DNA of 64,000 bases from Marasmius tenuissimus (GCA_029532415.1 JAQOTA010000071.1:1674001-1738000), one strand, 5' to 3'. Shown: positions 11,022-23,697, counted from the stretch's first letter. A program made the numbers and translations. Notes: generated by a model from the letters alone, not told the origin.

Positions 11022-14002
11022 CTAATCTACTCGCGTTCTCTGCATTAAAAATGCCACCTCTTCGCCTTTGAGAATCCCGATTACGGTCTTGGCGCCAACG
11101 ATGTCCTTGCGAAGATGAAATCCTTTGATGAACATCTTATAGAGAGGCTGCACATGCTTCCTGAATGTAATGGGCGGCATCTTTGACAACGTCAGGTCGA
11201 ATGGGAATGAACTGGAAGGTGGCGACCCGAACGGCACGCCATGGTTTCTCCGCCACTGGTCTTTTACGGGGTACCCCACGCGAACGAGCTGGTCGAACAA
11301 GATACGGACGCGATACGAATCCATGTCTCCCCTCCTCAGAAGAGCTTTGATGAAAATGTTGAGCGTGATCCTGTCCTCGATGAAACCGACGCGTCGGCTG
11401 AGGTACTCCCTAGTTCGATTGAGCACGTTTAAGGATTTCCCATCGGACACTAAGGAATCTAAGAATGCGTTCCCCAAGGAGGTTCTCATCCTTGCATCCA
11501 TGTAACGGGCCGTGTTAACCAACATCTTTCGAGCCGTATCTTGCCTGCCTCGCTGAAGATAGGACAAGAATAAACAGCTAATCAAGCGCGGATCCGGTCT
11601 CCGACTGTGCATCCGTGCCGTCGAAGTCAAAGCGGGCCGCCGAAGAAAGGAACGTTGGCTACCCTTGCCCGATAACTCGCGAAGTTTCCCCATGAAGGAG
11701 GGGTGACAGCGTGTGGCTAGATTGTTGGCACCACAACGGACGAGCACGAAAAAGAGCATCTCTCGAATTTCTTCTCTTCCACGCGCAGTACCTCCACAGG
11801 TCGCACGCTGTAGCCTAAGGGCGGAACGGTAGAAACGGTGGCGCATGAGCACGCGGGTAAGACTGCGAAGAAATCGAGGGCGAAAGTACGTTGGGGATTG
11901 CTTTAAAATGACATGAACCAGATGGACAATCAGCTCTGGGCGATGAGGAGCAACAAGTTTTAGGGCGTGACTGATAGGAAGACGAAGAGATAGCGCGGGT
12001 GCTTCGTTATCGAGAAGCACCGTCATGGCCTCTGCTATGGTGCTCCCTTGCGTAGGCGTAACATATTGGCGGCGGTGCGTGAGGAGCGACTGTAGGAAGA
12101 GGGGAAGAAGATCATGAAGCTTGTCAACTTCGTTTCGGTATTTGGACAGAAAGGGTATGGTAGCGGAGAGGAGTGCAGGAGCTAACTCTAGAGCAAGCCT
12201 GTATTCAACTTCAGGCGCTATTGGGATACCATTCCTTACGCAGTATGTGTAAAGATCGTACGCAATGGTGACATCGCGAGTGATGAACGCGGGCAGGGTA
12301 ATGATTGCATTGGCGGCAAAGGTGGTACGCGACGGAGAGCTGATGGCTCGAAGTACGTGGGTGAAACGTCCGCCGCCAGCGCGAACAAAGGCTTCGGCAT
12401 AGTTGTTGACCAGTGCCTCAACCTGATCCCGCTCTGCTTTAGTATCACGACTGTCCGCCAATAACAGTTCCTGCTGCGCACAATAACGATAAGCATCGTT
12501 ACAAATGTCCAGAGCGCCGATTCGTCCTGCCAAGCGAAAACAACCAGCTATAAAGGCACGGTTCACAAAAGAAGGCCTTTCGACGTTGTCGGGAATCTCC
12601 AACCACCTTCGCCATAAAGATCCGAGCATGATACGAGCGCCCTCAGTACGGTTGTCCGCCAAATTCGTGACGACAATTTCGAACATATGAAGGGTGAGAA
12701 TCGCGTCCCAGTCGCTGAACTCACACTCCGACGAGACCGTGGCGGAAGGACGGTGCTCGAACGAGTGGGATAGAGCAAGAAGGGACATCTTCCTCCATCT
12801 GGCTTCGTGAGTCAGTTTCGGGGAAAGGGAGGCTCGTAGTGTTCCTATAGCCCATCGAGAAACAGAGGACGGCACTGAGGTGAAATATATAGGGAAAAGC
12901 GGTGCGGTTAACATCGCAACCAGATGGCGAACACCTAGAACATGGCGCTCGTGACGTTTGGTGGAGGTGTTAAAGGTGTGGGTAGTCATAGAACGACTGC
13001 CAGGGACTGGATGAGGATGAACTTGTGCACGACGCCATAAAACCGAAAGAAGCCTGTCTTGCGACTGTAGGGAGAACGTCATAGGGTCGAGGAGTAGGAA
13101 CCTCCAAACCACCTTGATCATAGCTGGGTGAACATTCCGCTGGTGAGTAAGGATGTCACATAGAATAGCGAGGGCTTTGGAAAGATGGCAGGGGGTTCCA
13201 TGTTCAAGGAGGACGTCGAAATAGGGAGCTAAGAGATCGGGCTTCCTTGTACGAGGCCAGATATGCTCAACTTGAGAGGTCGCAACTTCCACCGCGCTAT
13301 TGAGATCTTTCGGAGCGGGCCGTCAGCATAGCGAGCTGCACAAAACGCAATTCAGGACGTACCTAATGAAGCCAACTGGTCACCATGTTCCCTTTGTATG
13401 CCCGCTAGGTTGATCCACATAACCCAATATCTATCACCATCTGAAAGTTGATACCCTAACTTCTCCTTGTCCGCAACCAGTCTCTCCACGAAGTCCCATT
13501 GAGTAGACGCCTGATGGCCCATTGCAGTGACATGGGCGTTTTTGATGTGGGGAGACTGTGGAGGAAGGGATAGCCCTCCAAAAATCGCAATCATCTTGCT
13601 CATTTGCTCCGAGGTTAGGCGGTGGGTCCGAACATTGTTGTACGACGCAATCAATGTCTGCAAGGGGACATGCCCTGGTTCTCTAGCCTCCAAATACTCC
13701 GTCAGATTGAAAGAGGCGTCGCCACTCGCGGTGAGTGCGACGTGAGGAGGCCGTCCACGAAAACCCGACGCGTCCCGCACGCGAGCTGGTCTGGAAACTG
13801 GCGACCAGGATGGCTGCGCACGGACAAGACACGAAGCTCTTGCTACATTTTCTACATTCCGAGGCTGAATCAAAACAAGAAAAGACCTATTAGATGGAGC
13901 AAAGCTATCAAATGCCTGTCAATAGCCGGAGACATGAACCGAGTCCAGTGGACGCACTTGGGAAGGGGACCAAGCACTGAGCGAATGGTCAAAGGAAGAC
14001 AT
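11022..14002 (-). CDS. Long helical protein, probably mitochondrial, PPR-like
   Basis: Exon 2 (13864-13363) and exon 3 (13306-11022) join cleanly across a 56-bp intron (LASL-DLNSAVEVATSQ). Exon 2 has no usable ATG, so I infer a 45-bp first exon at 14002-13958 (MSSFDHSLSAWSPSQ) with donor GTGCGT and acceptor TTCAG at 13865, giving 943 residues. The N-terminal 70 residues are rich in Arg and Ser and poor in acid residues, like a mitochondrial presequence. The rest is predicted all-helical with repeated units such as PLQTLIASYNNVRTHRLT, LISCLFLSYLQRGRQDTARK and LNIFIKALLRRGDMDSYR, which resemble degenerate pentatricopeptide-type repeats of fungal organelle RNA factors. No catalytic motif is seen. 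The specific function is unknown, and the PPR assignment is a judgement from repeat texture. Confidence 0.75.
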
Positions 14003-14421
14003 AGCAACATTCCATTGCTTCACAGCAAGACCAAAAGGAATTTTGTGAGCAGACGCGTCCTCCGCGTCGTGCTCGTTGTCTAGGTCGTCGTGGCCAGTGA
14101 CCAACCCGGGAACTGTTCGGCCAATTCCGTCGCGGAGACCAAACCTTAATTTAACTTTCCCACGATACCAGTACACACACAAAATATTCTATCGCGTGTC
14201 CCCTCCTCCATCAACTTCGTAGCAAGTCGCCTTTAAACATCCTTTGGCACATTATAAGGTATGTTTTCCCAGACTTTGACAATAAACTGCTCTGCTTACT
14301 GCGTCACAGAGGTCAACGGGAGGCCTTGTTCGTCTTCAATCAAACACATCACACTGTCAGTTTCATTCACAAGTTCGACCGATCTGGGATTCTCATCTTT
14401 CCGAAAGAAAACTTCGCAAAA
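14003..14421. promoter_or_regulatory. Divergent promoter and leader of ribosomal P0, with possible 5' UTR intron
   Basis: The 419 bp separate divergent starts of the mitochondrial-type protein and P0. A likely 5' UTR intron of the P0 transcript spans 14259-14309 (AG-GTATGT..GCGTCACAG, 51 bp), the same size class as the coding introns. 5' UTR introns are common in fungal ribosomal protein genes. No TATA box is obvious. Confidence 0.45.
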
Positions 14422-15530
14422 ATGGGTGCCTCTCGTGCTGACAAGGAACTCTACTTCCAGAAACTCAAGGAGCTTTTGAACAAGTTTCGTGCGTAAACAA
14501 GCATTTAGCTTATCGTATATAATGTTGACGCTTCATTACTACAGCCTCCATCTTCATCGTCAATGTTGACAACGTCGGGTCTAACCAAATGCACCAGATT
14601 CGTGTTGCCCTCCGTGGCAAGGGTGTCGTCCTGATGGGAAAGAACACCATGGTTCGACGTGCCCTCCGCTCCATCTTGGCAGAGTACCCTCAATTCGAGC
14701 GTCTCTTGCCTCACGTCAAGGGCAACATTGGTTTCGTCTTCACCAGCGGTGACCTCAAGGAGATTCGAGACCTTATTACTGCTAACAAGGTCGCTGCCCC
14801 TGCTCGTGCTGGTGCCTTCGCGCCTAAGGATGTCATCGTTCCTGCTGGAAACACCGGTATGGAACCCGGTAAGACTTCCTTCTTCCAGGCCCTCGGTGTC
14901 CCCACCAAGATTGCCCGTGGTACCATCGAAATCGTCTCCGATGTCCAGGTCGTCACTGCCGGTACCCGTGTCGGAACTTCCGAAGCCACGCTGTTGAACA
15001 TGTTGAACATCTCGCCGTTCACATACGGAATGACTGTCATCCAGATCTACGATCAAGGAAACACATTCCCCCCCAGCGTCCTCGATGTCGACGAATCCGA
15101 GCTTATTGGCCGATTCTTGTCTGGTATCAAGACCATTGCTGCTATCTCCTTGGCCCTCAACTTCCCTACCATTGCTTCCGTCAGCCACTCTTTGGTCAAC
15201 GCCTACAAAAACCTTCTTGCTGTTTCGATTGCTACTGAGTACACCTTCGAGGGTGCTGAAAAGGTAAGGAGGTGCTGTCTGCATTGATGGAAGCCTTGTC
15301 TAACTAATTCGATTATAGGTCAAGGAATACCTCGCCAACCCTGAGGCCTTTGCTGCCGCTGCCCCTGCTGCCAGCGAGGCCGCTCCTGCCGCCGCCGCTA
15401 AGGAGGAAGAGAAGAAGGAGGAGGAAGCAGAGGAGTCTGACGATGACATGGTATGTCGATTTCTATCACTCTCAATATCAGCTTAAGTTTCTAATGTTTG
15501 TCGTGATAGGGCTTCGGTCTCTTTGATTAG
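14422..15530 (+). CDS. RPP0: 60S acidic ribosomal protein P0
   Basis: Four exons (14422-14488, 14545-15263, 15319-15450, 15510-15530) encode 312 residues, the usual length. The N-terminal rRNA-binding part is seen in [36 protein letters not shown] and [15 protein letters not shown]. The middle carries the P0 insertion domain ([18 protein letters not shown]). The last two exons carry the Ala-rich hinge and the shared P-stalk tail EESDDDMGFGLFD. P0 anchors the P1/P2 dimers of the ribosomal stalk and recruits translation factors. The final exon holds only six sense codons (GFGLFD), so correct 3' splicing is needed to make the factor-binding tail. Strong codon bias towards C-ending codons fits high expression. 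Confidence 0.97.
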
Positions 15531-16160
15531 TTTGTACCGTATACATATTCATGTTACTGTAGCCATAACGTCGATATATTTTTCTACTCCGGAGAAATAT
15601 TCTACAGTCCGAAGAAGTCCAGCGGAGTAAGTTCGCATCAGGAACGATTGTAAGGATTGTCCCAGGTTTGACTTTGTGCTGTTTCTGCCTGTTTCAGCTG
15701 TCAGTGTCAAGTTCTCCCTGGTTCTCCCTCGTTGTGGAATGAATTACCACGAATTACAATTACATACACTAGTACTACGTTCCCGTCCCGGTCCAATCCG
15801 GTTTGCCACTGACGCCAATAATGACAAGGTCCAAGGACGGTTTGATTTGGCTGAGCCTAGCCATTTGCTCATATCCGGAACAGGGCCTGATAAGACAACA
15901 GCCTGTACTTGGTCTCTACGCGCATCACCTCTTTCCTCTCAACCACCATCGTCGTTGTCGACGTTGCAGACGCTGACTGACAACTCTTTTCCATCGAGAC
16001 ACGTTCGCCAGCGACGACACCCGATTTATTCCTGTGTACACCGCGCGGACAATCCGATAATCATATATTCCTGATCTGGCCATTAATTCTCGTTCTCAAG
16101 TTCCTTGGGATAGTTCCGAATACAGGTATCGACCTTGCTTAAATACAACCGAGTCCACAA
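15531..16160. other. Intergenic: P0 3' UTR and trehalose synthase promoter
   Basis: A 132-codon frame at 15676-16074 has no domain-like features and is judged chance. The rest should be the 3' end of P0 and the promoter of the trehalose gene. No clear stress-response element was identified by eye. Confidence 0.45.
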
Positions 16161-18000
16161 ATGGCTTCCTCCCCCACAAACGACGATAGATCCAACATGG
16201 AGTACGGCAAGGACGGTCACCTCATCGTCGTCTCGAATCGTCTCCCAATAACGATCAACAAGGACGCCAATGGAGAGTACCATTTCAAGATGTCGTCTGG
16301 TGGGCTCGTGTCTGCCCTCTCCGGCTTCAAAAAGTCACTCAATTTCACCTGGATCGGCTGGCCAGGTTTCTTCATTCCACCAAAGGATCGACCTCTCGTC
16401 GACAAACGTCTCATGGAGGAATACTCTTGCCAAGCTGTGTACCTCGATGACGACGTTGCCGATCGTCACTATAATGGCTTTTCTAACTCGATATTGTGGC
16501 CTCTATTCCATTACCACCCTGGCGAGATGAACTTCGATGAGGAGAATTGGTTGGCGTATCGACAGGCCAATATGCAGTTCGCGGAGGCCGTTCAGAAACA
16601 ATTGACTCCCGGATCGATGGTTTGGGTCCAAGACTATCACCTCATGCTCCTTCCGATGCTTCTCCGTGGCTTGATAGATGGTGGTCGACCGAAAGGCGAC
16701 TATACCGCGACAGAGTTATCGAAAATCACAGAAGGTGTGGAGTCGGAATTCTCCTCAGAGCAGACGGAAGCGATCCCTGGTGTCAAGATTGGCTTCTTTT
16801 TACACACACCGTTCCCAAGTAGCGAAATCTACCGGTTCGTAGAATTCTCTTCACATTCGCAGGATGATTATCGCTGATTGGAACACACGTTCCCAGGATT
16901 CTGCCTGTTCGTCGCGAAATCTTGCTTGGTCTTCTGTATTGCGACTTGATTGGGTTCCACACGTATGACTATGCTCGACACTTCCTTTCCTCGTGTACGC
17001 GTATTCTTGGCCTGCCTACGATGCCCAATGGTGTCGAGTTTGAGCAGGAGGGAAAGATGGTTCACGTCGGCACCTTCCCCATTGGTATTGAACCCAACTC
17101 TTTCGTTGAGGTATGTCTTTCAGCTACCCTCCAAGATAGATCAGCCCGGTAACCTACTTATGTCATGCAGAACCTGAAGAAAGACTCTGTACAAACCCGA
17201 ATTGCCCAGCTCGAACGTCGATTCGGGGATGTGAAGGTCATCGTCGGTGTCGATCGACTTGACTACATCAAGGGTGTTCCCCAGAAGCTCCATGCGCTCG
17301 AACTCTTCCTTTCTCAACATCCCGAATGGATTGGAAAGGTGAGTAGTGGGACAAACGTCGTAATTCGGGTTCTGGCTCACACGCACCTTCGTTAGGTTGT
17401 GCTCGCCCAGCTAGCTGTTCCCTCACGACAGGATGTCGAGGAATATCAAAATCTGCGCTCCATTGTGAACGAGCTTGTTGGACGCATCAACGGACGATTC
17501 GGCACTGTCGACTTCATGCCTATACACTTTATGCACAAGAGTTTACCTTTCGATGAGCTCTGTGCTCTCTACGCCGTTAGTGACGTCTGCCTGGTGACGA
17601 GCACGCGAGACGGAATGAACTTGGTAAGTTTGCCTGCGTTGCGGATGTCGAACGATCATGCTGACGGCGCGGTTAGGTTTCCTACGAGTACATTGCTTGC
17701 CAGCAGGCGAAACAGGGTGTCATGATCCTGTCCGAATTCGCTGGAGCAGCGCAAAGTTTGAACGGCTCGATTGTGGTCAATCCCTGGGACTCGCAGCAGG
17801 TCGCAGATGCTATTCATGAAGCAGTCACCATGGACTCTGAAACGCGGGCGGAGAATCACAGAAAGTTGTTCAAGTATGTCAACAAGTATAGTGCAGCCTT
17901 CTGGGGGACGAGCTTCATCAAGGAAATGATTAAAATCAGGGAGAATGATGCAGAGAAGGAGGGGGAGAAGGCGAAGGGAAAGGATGAAGTTGCTCGATAG
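16161..18000 (+). CDS. TPS1: Alpha,alpha-trehalose-phosphate synthase (UDP-forming), GT20
   Basis: Five exons (16161-16834, 16897-17110, 17171-17338, 17396-17623, 17677-18000) give 535 residues. It joins UDP-glucose and glucose-6-phosphate into trehalose-6-phosphate in the cytosol. Landmarks in order: LIVVSNRLPITI and the glycine loop MSSGGLVSAL (N-terminal Rossmann domain), WIGWPG, VWVQDYHLMLLP, FFLHTPFPSSEIYR (completed at the first splice junction), CDLIGFHTYDYARHF, VIVGVDRLDYIKGVPQKL (donor phosphate binding Arg and Lys), and the C-terminal nucleotide-binding stretch LVTSTRDGMNLVSYEYIACQ, also spanning a splice site. It has no phosphatase domain, so it is the TPS1-type catalytic subunit rather than the TPS2 type. 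A charged Lys/Glu tail follows residue 515. Trehalose accumulation under stress is the expected role. Confidence 0.97.
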
Positions 18001-18510
18001 ATGTTTGATTCACTATCTTCGCTATCATTTGGTTTGGGTATACACGGTTGATACTAGACAATACCATATGTATGTATGTACATTACTGTTTCTCAAGTAA
18101 ATCGCTATGGGAATATGCATTCAAGTCTGAAGCTCAGTTATACTGAACTTGTGAGACGAGTGCTTTGCTGACACAGGCACAACCGGTGTCACTACGGATG
18201 CGCCAGCGCTTGATCCGGGCCTAGTTTTTCTTTCATTGAACCGTCACTTTCTCATCCTCTCAACAGCTTCTGTCCACGACCGACCTCCAGGTCAAAGGTT
18301 CCTTCTCATCGCACTCGTATCCGCTGTGTAACCAGCAAGATTACCACGCACAAGGACCCAATTTTACCTGTGAGTGTGTTGCGTATGCGCGCAGACTACT
18401 TTCGACCTGACTGTAATTCCAGCTGTTGTACACGTTGTAGTTTTCTAAAGGGCTTTCAAGAAATTCTATCCGTTTTCTTCTCTTCTGGGTTATATCAGGG
18501 TGCGTGCATT
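18001..18510. other. Intergenic: TPS1 3' region and deubiquitinase leader
   Basis: No gene is supported. The second half contains CT-rich leader-like sequence (18240-18310) and short frames only. Confidence 0.45.
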
Positions 18511-18594
18511 ATGTCTTTCGATTCAGATGATCCGTTCTCACTTCCAAGTCAGACGATCGATTTTTTTCGTGGACTTCAAGAACAGTCTAAATAA
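18511..18594 (+). promoter_or_regulatory. In-frame upstream ORF ending immediately before the deubiquitinase ATG
   Basis: An ATG at 18511 opens 27 codons, starting MSFDSDDPFSLPSQTIDFF, that end in TAA at 18592-18594. The next base begins the ATG of the deubiquitinase at 18595, in the same reading frame. It is therefore either a regulatory upstream ORF with a stop touching the main start, or an N-terminal extension of the protein cut off by a single stop codon. The peptide has a non-random, protein-like look (SLPSQTIDFFRGL). No splice pair that would skip the stop was found. Confidence 0.5.
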
Positions 18595-20614
18595 ATGACC
18601 TCGCCCCCACAATGGGCGGTATGGTCTCGTAGACCAAGGGATCCCTCAAATGCACCATCTCTAATATTTTCTCCGAGAACCAATCCACCCGAACATATTC
18701 TTCAGTACGCAATCCCCGACCCAACACCACCGGCGTCTCCGGAACTGTCACCTCTCCAGTTATCTTCAGAAGAATCAACAGAGAAAACAGACACTCCGGC
18801 AGAGACAGAAACTCCCGCTACCACGGTTCCTGCTTCTCCTGAAGTCACTGAAAATGAGGTGCCTCCTCCCACCAAAGAATCAACACCTCCACCCCAGCCT
18901 CCCGCTCCCAAAAAATCGTGGGCGTCATTACTTCAGCCTACGGCCTCCTCATCCGGTTCTAAAAAGAATCAGCTTCCTACATCGTCGATTATTGGTTTTT
19001 CAATACCGGCCTCATCTTCTCCATCATCCTCGACAACTTCTTCAAACCTTTCACCCACCAAACGGAGCGCATTACTGGCATTGCTCAATGGTACCGCCAC
19101 GAACTCTCCAGAAATTCGCCTCAGGCCCAGAGGGTTGACCAATACCGGCAACATGTGTTTCGCCAACTCGGTGTTCCAGATACTTCTGTATTGCGAGCCG
19201 TTCTGGAGACTGTTTATGCAGTTGGGGGATTCTTTACCTCCCACGGATGCTGAGGAGACGACTTTACTTCGTGCGACTGCGGATCTCGTACGTGACTTCC
19301 TACCTCCGAGTGAGAAGGAACGGGCGCGGGATGGAGGTGTGAAGGTGAATGGGGTACGGGGAAAAGGGAAGGAGAGGGAGATACCGAGCGATGATTGGGA
19401 CGAACATGACGCGTTCATACCGAACTACGTTTACGACGCTCTCAAGTCGAAGAAACGGTTCGAGACGTTGATGGGTGGCGGAACGGGGGTCAACAATGGA
19501 TATCAAGGGCAGGAGGACGCTGAGGAATTTTTGGGATTCTATTTGGATACTTTGGAAGAAGAACTTTTGGCACTTGCGGAACGGATATCGCCCTCACAAC
19601 CGGACAAGATCACGGAAGCAGTCGAGGAGAAGGAAGAGGATCGGCCTTCAGAAAAAGAAGACGGGTGGCTGGAGGTAGGAAAGAAGAACAGAACGGTTGT
19701 GACGAGAACGGTAGGTTGATCGCATCATGAGGACCGGTAGGCGCTGACTTCGGGCTTCACCCCTTCAGATCAAGAATGCGGACTCACCGATATCAAGAGT
19801 CTTTGGTGGGAAGTTCCGATCGACATTGAGGGCACCTGGACAAAAGGACTCCGTGATGGTGGAGGACTGGAGAGCCCTACGCCTGGATATACAGGTACGG
19901 TTCTACGCATTGTGATTTACGGATATTGGTTAACGCGTTTTCTAGTCCGACTCGATACATTCCATAGAGGACGCTCTTTCGCACATATCTCAGCCCCAAT
20001 CCATTCAGATGTCCCATCCGACGTCACCTGGTACGACAATCGACGCCAGTCAGCAGATCCTGATTGAATCACTTCCGCCCATCCTTGTTGTCCACCTGAA
20101 GAGGTTCTGCTACGACCCCAGTGCCGGGGGTGTCATGAAGGTATCGAAACAGGTCACCTTCACGGACGAATTAACTATCCCTACTGGTTCGTCCACATGT
20201 TCGTGATGTTCGCAAGTTCGCTAATCGTGGCTGTATCTTAGACGTACTTGCACCTGGTGCTAAGGGCAAAAATCGATCTACACGATACAAGCTCTTCGGT
20301 GGTACGTACAGAATTTGCTTGCTTCCCACCATCTCGATACGTATTCTGACCGCTTGCTTACAGTTATTTACCACCATGGTGTGTCTGCATCCGGCGGACA
20401 TTACACTCTGGATGTCTTACATCCTAATCGCTTTCCGCCACGGACGCCTAACAACGTTGACGAACATAATCGACCGCGTGAAGGATGGATACGGATTGAC
20501 GACGAGCTCGTTTCCGATGTTCGGCATGCGGACATCTTTGCCTCTGCGGCGTTTGAAAGAGATGATGCTGCGTCGAGGTGTGCGTACATGTTCTTCTACA
20601 AGCGAGTTAGATAG
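18595..20614 (+). CDS. Ubiquitin carboxyl-terminal hydrolase, Ubp3/USP10 type
   Basis: Five exons (18595-19710, 19769-19894, 19946-20186, 20242-20301, 20364-20614) give 597 residues with all phases closing. The first 170 residues are Pro/Ser/Thr-rich and disordered. The USP catalytic domain then begins with the Cys box GLTNTGNMCFANSVFQ (nucleophile Cys188). It continues through QGQEDAEEFLGFYLDTL (QQDAxEF motif), LPPILVVHLKRFCYD and the His box HGVSASGGHYTLDVL (His527). The domain order and the short Ser-rich N-terminus match yeast Ubp3 and animal USP10, cytosolic cysteine proteases that remove ubiquitin from selected substrates such as coat proteins and ribosomes; Ubp3 works with Bre5. The substrate here is inferred. 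The in-frame upstream ORF makes the true N-terminus uncertain. Confidence 0.93.
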
Positions 20615-20887
20615 TCATAGTCGTTGGTTTGAATGCATACTTGGATCAGTGGAATCTACCGGAAAATTGGCCTTACGCGTCGTTCGATTGGCTGTTGCTA
20701 TCGAGAGGGTAATCATCATCACGACCCTTGAAAGAGTACACCGCCAACAGTGAGCTACAGGGGCAGGGTCCTGATTCACACGCAGTACACCTTTTCCATC
20801 ACCACCCACCAATTTCTTCTCATCCACCCCTTTTCTTTACTTCTCTGTTTCCTTTCTACTTTCTGGCTCGACTCGGAGGGATTCTTG

Positions 20888-22986
20888 ATGTCTAGATTTG
20901 TTAGGGCCTCGAAATATCGGTCAGTCAAATTTGCAAAGAATGGTTGGAGTTGGACTGTGATTTATCAAATCAAGAGCTGGTCGATTGGCTACGTGGAACC
21001 TTGCCAGTGACATTCCCGGAGAGATTCCTGTTCATTTTGGCCGGGAACGTTTCTTGGAGACCTCACCTACGTCGGGATCCAATGTCTATATGACAGCCTG
21101 ATCGTTCAGCGATAGTCTCGAACTCAACTTCGACCGCGACTTTCTGATATTCTCCTGCTTACGAACGGTTCTTCTCTACAGCCATGTGTTTGGACAACCA
21201 TCTAAGAAGGAATCCGGCATCGAGAATGTCAAAGTGACGAACAGCGCTTGGGATACCAATGTTATCTCGGCCTCTGGGGTGCGTTTTGTATCTTTCATGA
21301 TCAGCCCTGTTGACTGACTGTACATGTTTATTTCGTCTAGCAATACGTCAGTATCAACTGGAACGCCTCTGGAGGCGGAGCCTTTGCCATTTTCCCTTTG
21401 CCATCACCCTTTCAACCCGTCCCTGGATTCCCTCACAAGCTTCCCGATAGTCTACCCCTTGCACGTAGTCACACCGCACCTGTCCTCGATACGGATTGGT
21501 CGCCTCACAACGACTCTTTAATGGCGTCAGGAGGCGAGGACGGCAAAGTCATGATCTGGAAAGTCGAACCGTCCGCTTTCGAGGGGTGGGGCCAAGAAGG
21601 ATATATTCCCAAAGACTTTGACCCAGTCTGGCGCGTTGATGGTTCCCCGAGGAAGATTGGACAGGTTCTCTTCCACCCTACCGCGTCCAATGTTCTCGCT
21701 AGCGCTTCGGGTGAACACACAGTGAAGCTGTGGGATCTCGCTCAGACCGAAAGCCCTCGATCAGTGCTTTCTGGTCACGGAGACGCGATTCAGTCTCTAG
21801 CGTTTAACTCTACTGGAACCCTGCTTGCCACGACTTGTCGTGATCGCAAGTTGCGCCTGTTCGATCCGCGAGCTGGGGGTGAGGCTGTCAGCGTTGCTGA
21901 TGGGCATGGGGGCATCAAAGGAGCGAGGGTCGTGTGGATGGGTGACTTGGATAGATTGGCGACGACAGGGTTTAGCAAAATGTCTGAACGTCAGGTCGGA
22001 ATCTGGGACGTGGGTAGTGGGCTCAAGAACTTGAAAATGAACCCGATTGACCAGAGTTCCGGAGTGTTGATGCCGTTCTGGTCTGACAACGGGATTCTCT
22101 TCCTTGCTGGCAAGGGGTGAGTTACGTGGTTTTGACGGTGGTATATTGTGCTCATGCGCGTTCTTAGTGATGGAAACATTCGGTACTATGAGTATCTTTC
22201 CGAGAACGATGCCCTCGCTGCCCTTGACGAGTACAAGTCGACTGAGCCTCAACGCGGAATGGCCTTCTTACCTCGTCGGGCTCTCAATGTCTCAGAAAAT
22301 GAAATTGCGCGAGCATACAAGATCTCAGGATCGTACATCGAGCCTATCGCATTCATTGTCCCACGAAAGGTGGCTACATCAGTGTTTGAGATTGTTTTCC
22401 AGCCTTGCTGATGTTTCTTGTGGTAGTCCGACTCGTTCCAATCCGATATTTACCCCCCAGCACTTTCTATAGAACCCTCACTCGACGCAGCCGAGTTTTT
22501 CAATGGCAAGCAGGCACCAAGGAATCTCGTCAGCTTGGATAGTGGCAAGACGTACGCATCTTCCGCACCTCCGGCATCTGCGCCCGCATCGTCTGCACCT
22601 ACTCCTGCGAGACAGCCCTCGATGTCAGTGACGCCTCCAGCCGCAACTCCTGCCGCGGCTCCCTCGCCGATAACAAAGTCGTACAGCGCTCCTCCTGCTC
22701 AGCCTCAAGCCGCCCCCGAGCCAGCGAAGAGTGAACCGATTGCCTCTCCGACTGTCAGGATCCAACAGAGTGACGATAGCGTGCGTATTCTTCTCAAAGA
22801 AATCTGGATACAACTGACGCTTAAGCCGCCCTTTAGCAAACCCAGTCTCTTCGTCAAGAGAACGCTCGACTCCAGGCTGACTTGCGTGAGGCCCGGGAGT
22901 TGATAAGAAATTTGGAGTTGCAGATTGAGTCGCAGAAGGCTAATGCAAGAAAGGCTGCACAAGCATTAATAGAAGCTACCCAATGA
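20888..22986 (+). CDS. CRN1: Coronin, actin-binding WD40 protein
   Basis: Six exons (20888-20919, 21182-21278, 21341-22116, 22168-22369, 22427-22780, 22837-22986) give 536 residues. The first intron, 262 bp, is much longer than the others. The start MSRFVRASKYRHVFGQP is the diagnostic coronin N-terminus, built across that intron. WD40 repeats follow (VLDTDWSPHNDSLMASGGED, PTASNVLASASGEHTVKLWD, FNSTGTLLATTCRDRKLRLF), then the coronin extension with SGSYIEPIAFIVPRK. Next comes a Pro/Ala-rich linker (about 405-485) and a C-terminal coiled coil (QSLRQENARLQADLREAREL) that should trimerise the protein. Coronins bind F-actin and Arp2/3 and work in cortical patch dynamics and endocytosis. The gene follows the deubiquitinase on the same strand after 273 bp. 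Confidence 0.96.
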
Positions 22987-23697
22987 TTCCATATCACTGT
23001 ATACTTTCCTCTGGTGCTATGTCTTGGTAATGGAGTCTAGCACAGAATACATTTGGCGCACAACGAGAATCTATGAATTGATTGCCATCTACCTTCATTG
23101 AAACGGTCATAACAAACAGACTCACAGTCAACTGGAGAGAGAAGTTGAGTCTTAGTTTCATGTGCGAGTGCGGACAGTTTGACTTACTCTGATGTACCCA
23201 TAATTGAGTTACTGGGTTTTGGGACTCAAACACGAGAAATATTTATGTCATTCATAGAAATTAGCATTGATTTTGATATATACCCCTTATGGTTTGTCCA
23301 CTTCCGTTTATGTATATGTTTCTATCACTTACCTAATATTTCCAGCTCTATGAGCATCAGGAAAAACCCCCCCGTACCCTGAGATGTCCAAGGTGAACTT
23401 CGCACCTGTAGGTTGTCTCAGGGTAGTCAGGATGCCAGGGCACCTGGGTTGTCCCAGGTGAGTGCCATGCACTTTCCTGTACCTGGGACAGACTTGAGTC
23501 TACCCGCGTGATCCAAAAGCTGGTTTTTTGTACCTGTAAGTCGCCCCTAGGTAGTTTGTAGGTCGTCCTAGAACAGTCAATTTGAACCTAAATAGAGTGA
23601 TTCAGCCAATGAAAATGTCAACTTGAACGACCTGAGCTAACCTTGGGTGACTCAAATCCAACTCAAGTTGGCTCAAGTTTGTTCTAGGTCAGCTTAT
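22987..23697. other. Transition zone from gene block to transposon island, repeat-like
   Basis: No gene. From about 23370 to 23690 short related words recur, such as CACCTGTAGGTTGTC, GCACCTGGGTTGTCC and TACCTGTAAGTCGCC, and GACTCAAATCC/CTCAAGTTGGCTCAAG near the end. This looks like the debris of a small mobile element, but I found no clear terminal repeat or target duplication. Confidence 0.35.

Noticed and set aside
14505..15284. 259-codon minus-strand frame
   Set aside because: Antisense of the ribosomal P0 coding sequence, a result of its codon bias.
15676..16074. 132-codon plus-strand frame before TPS1
   Set aside because: No domain-like sequence and located in an expected promoter region.
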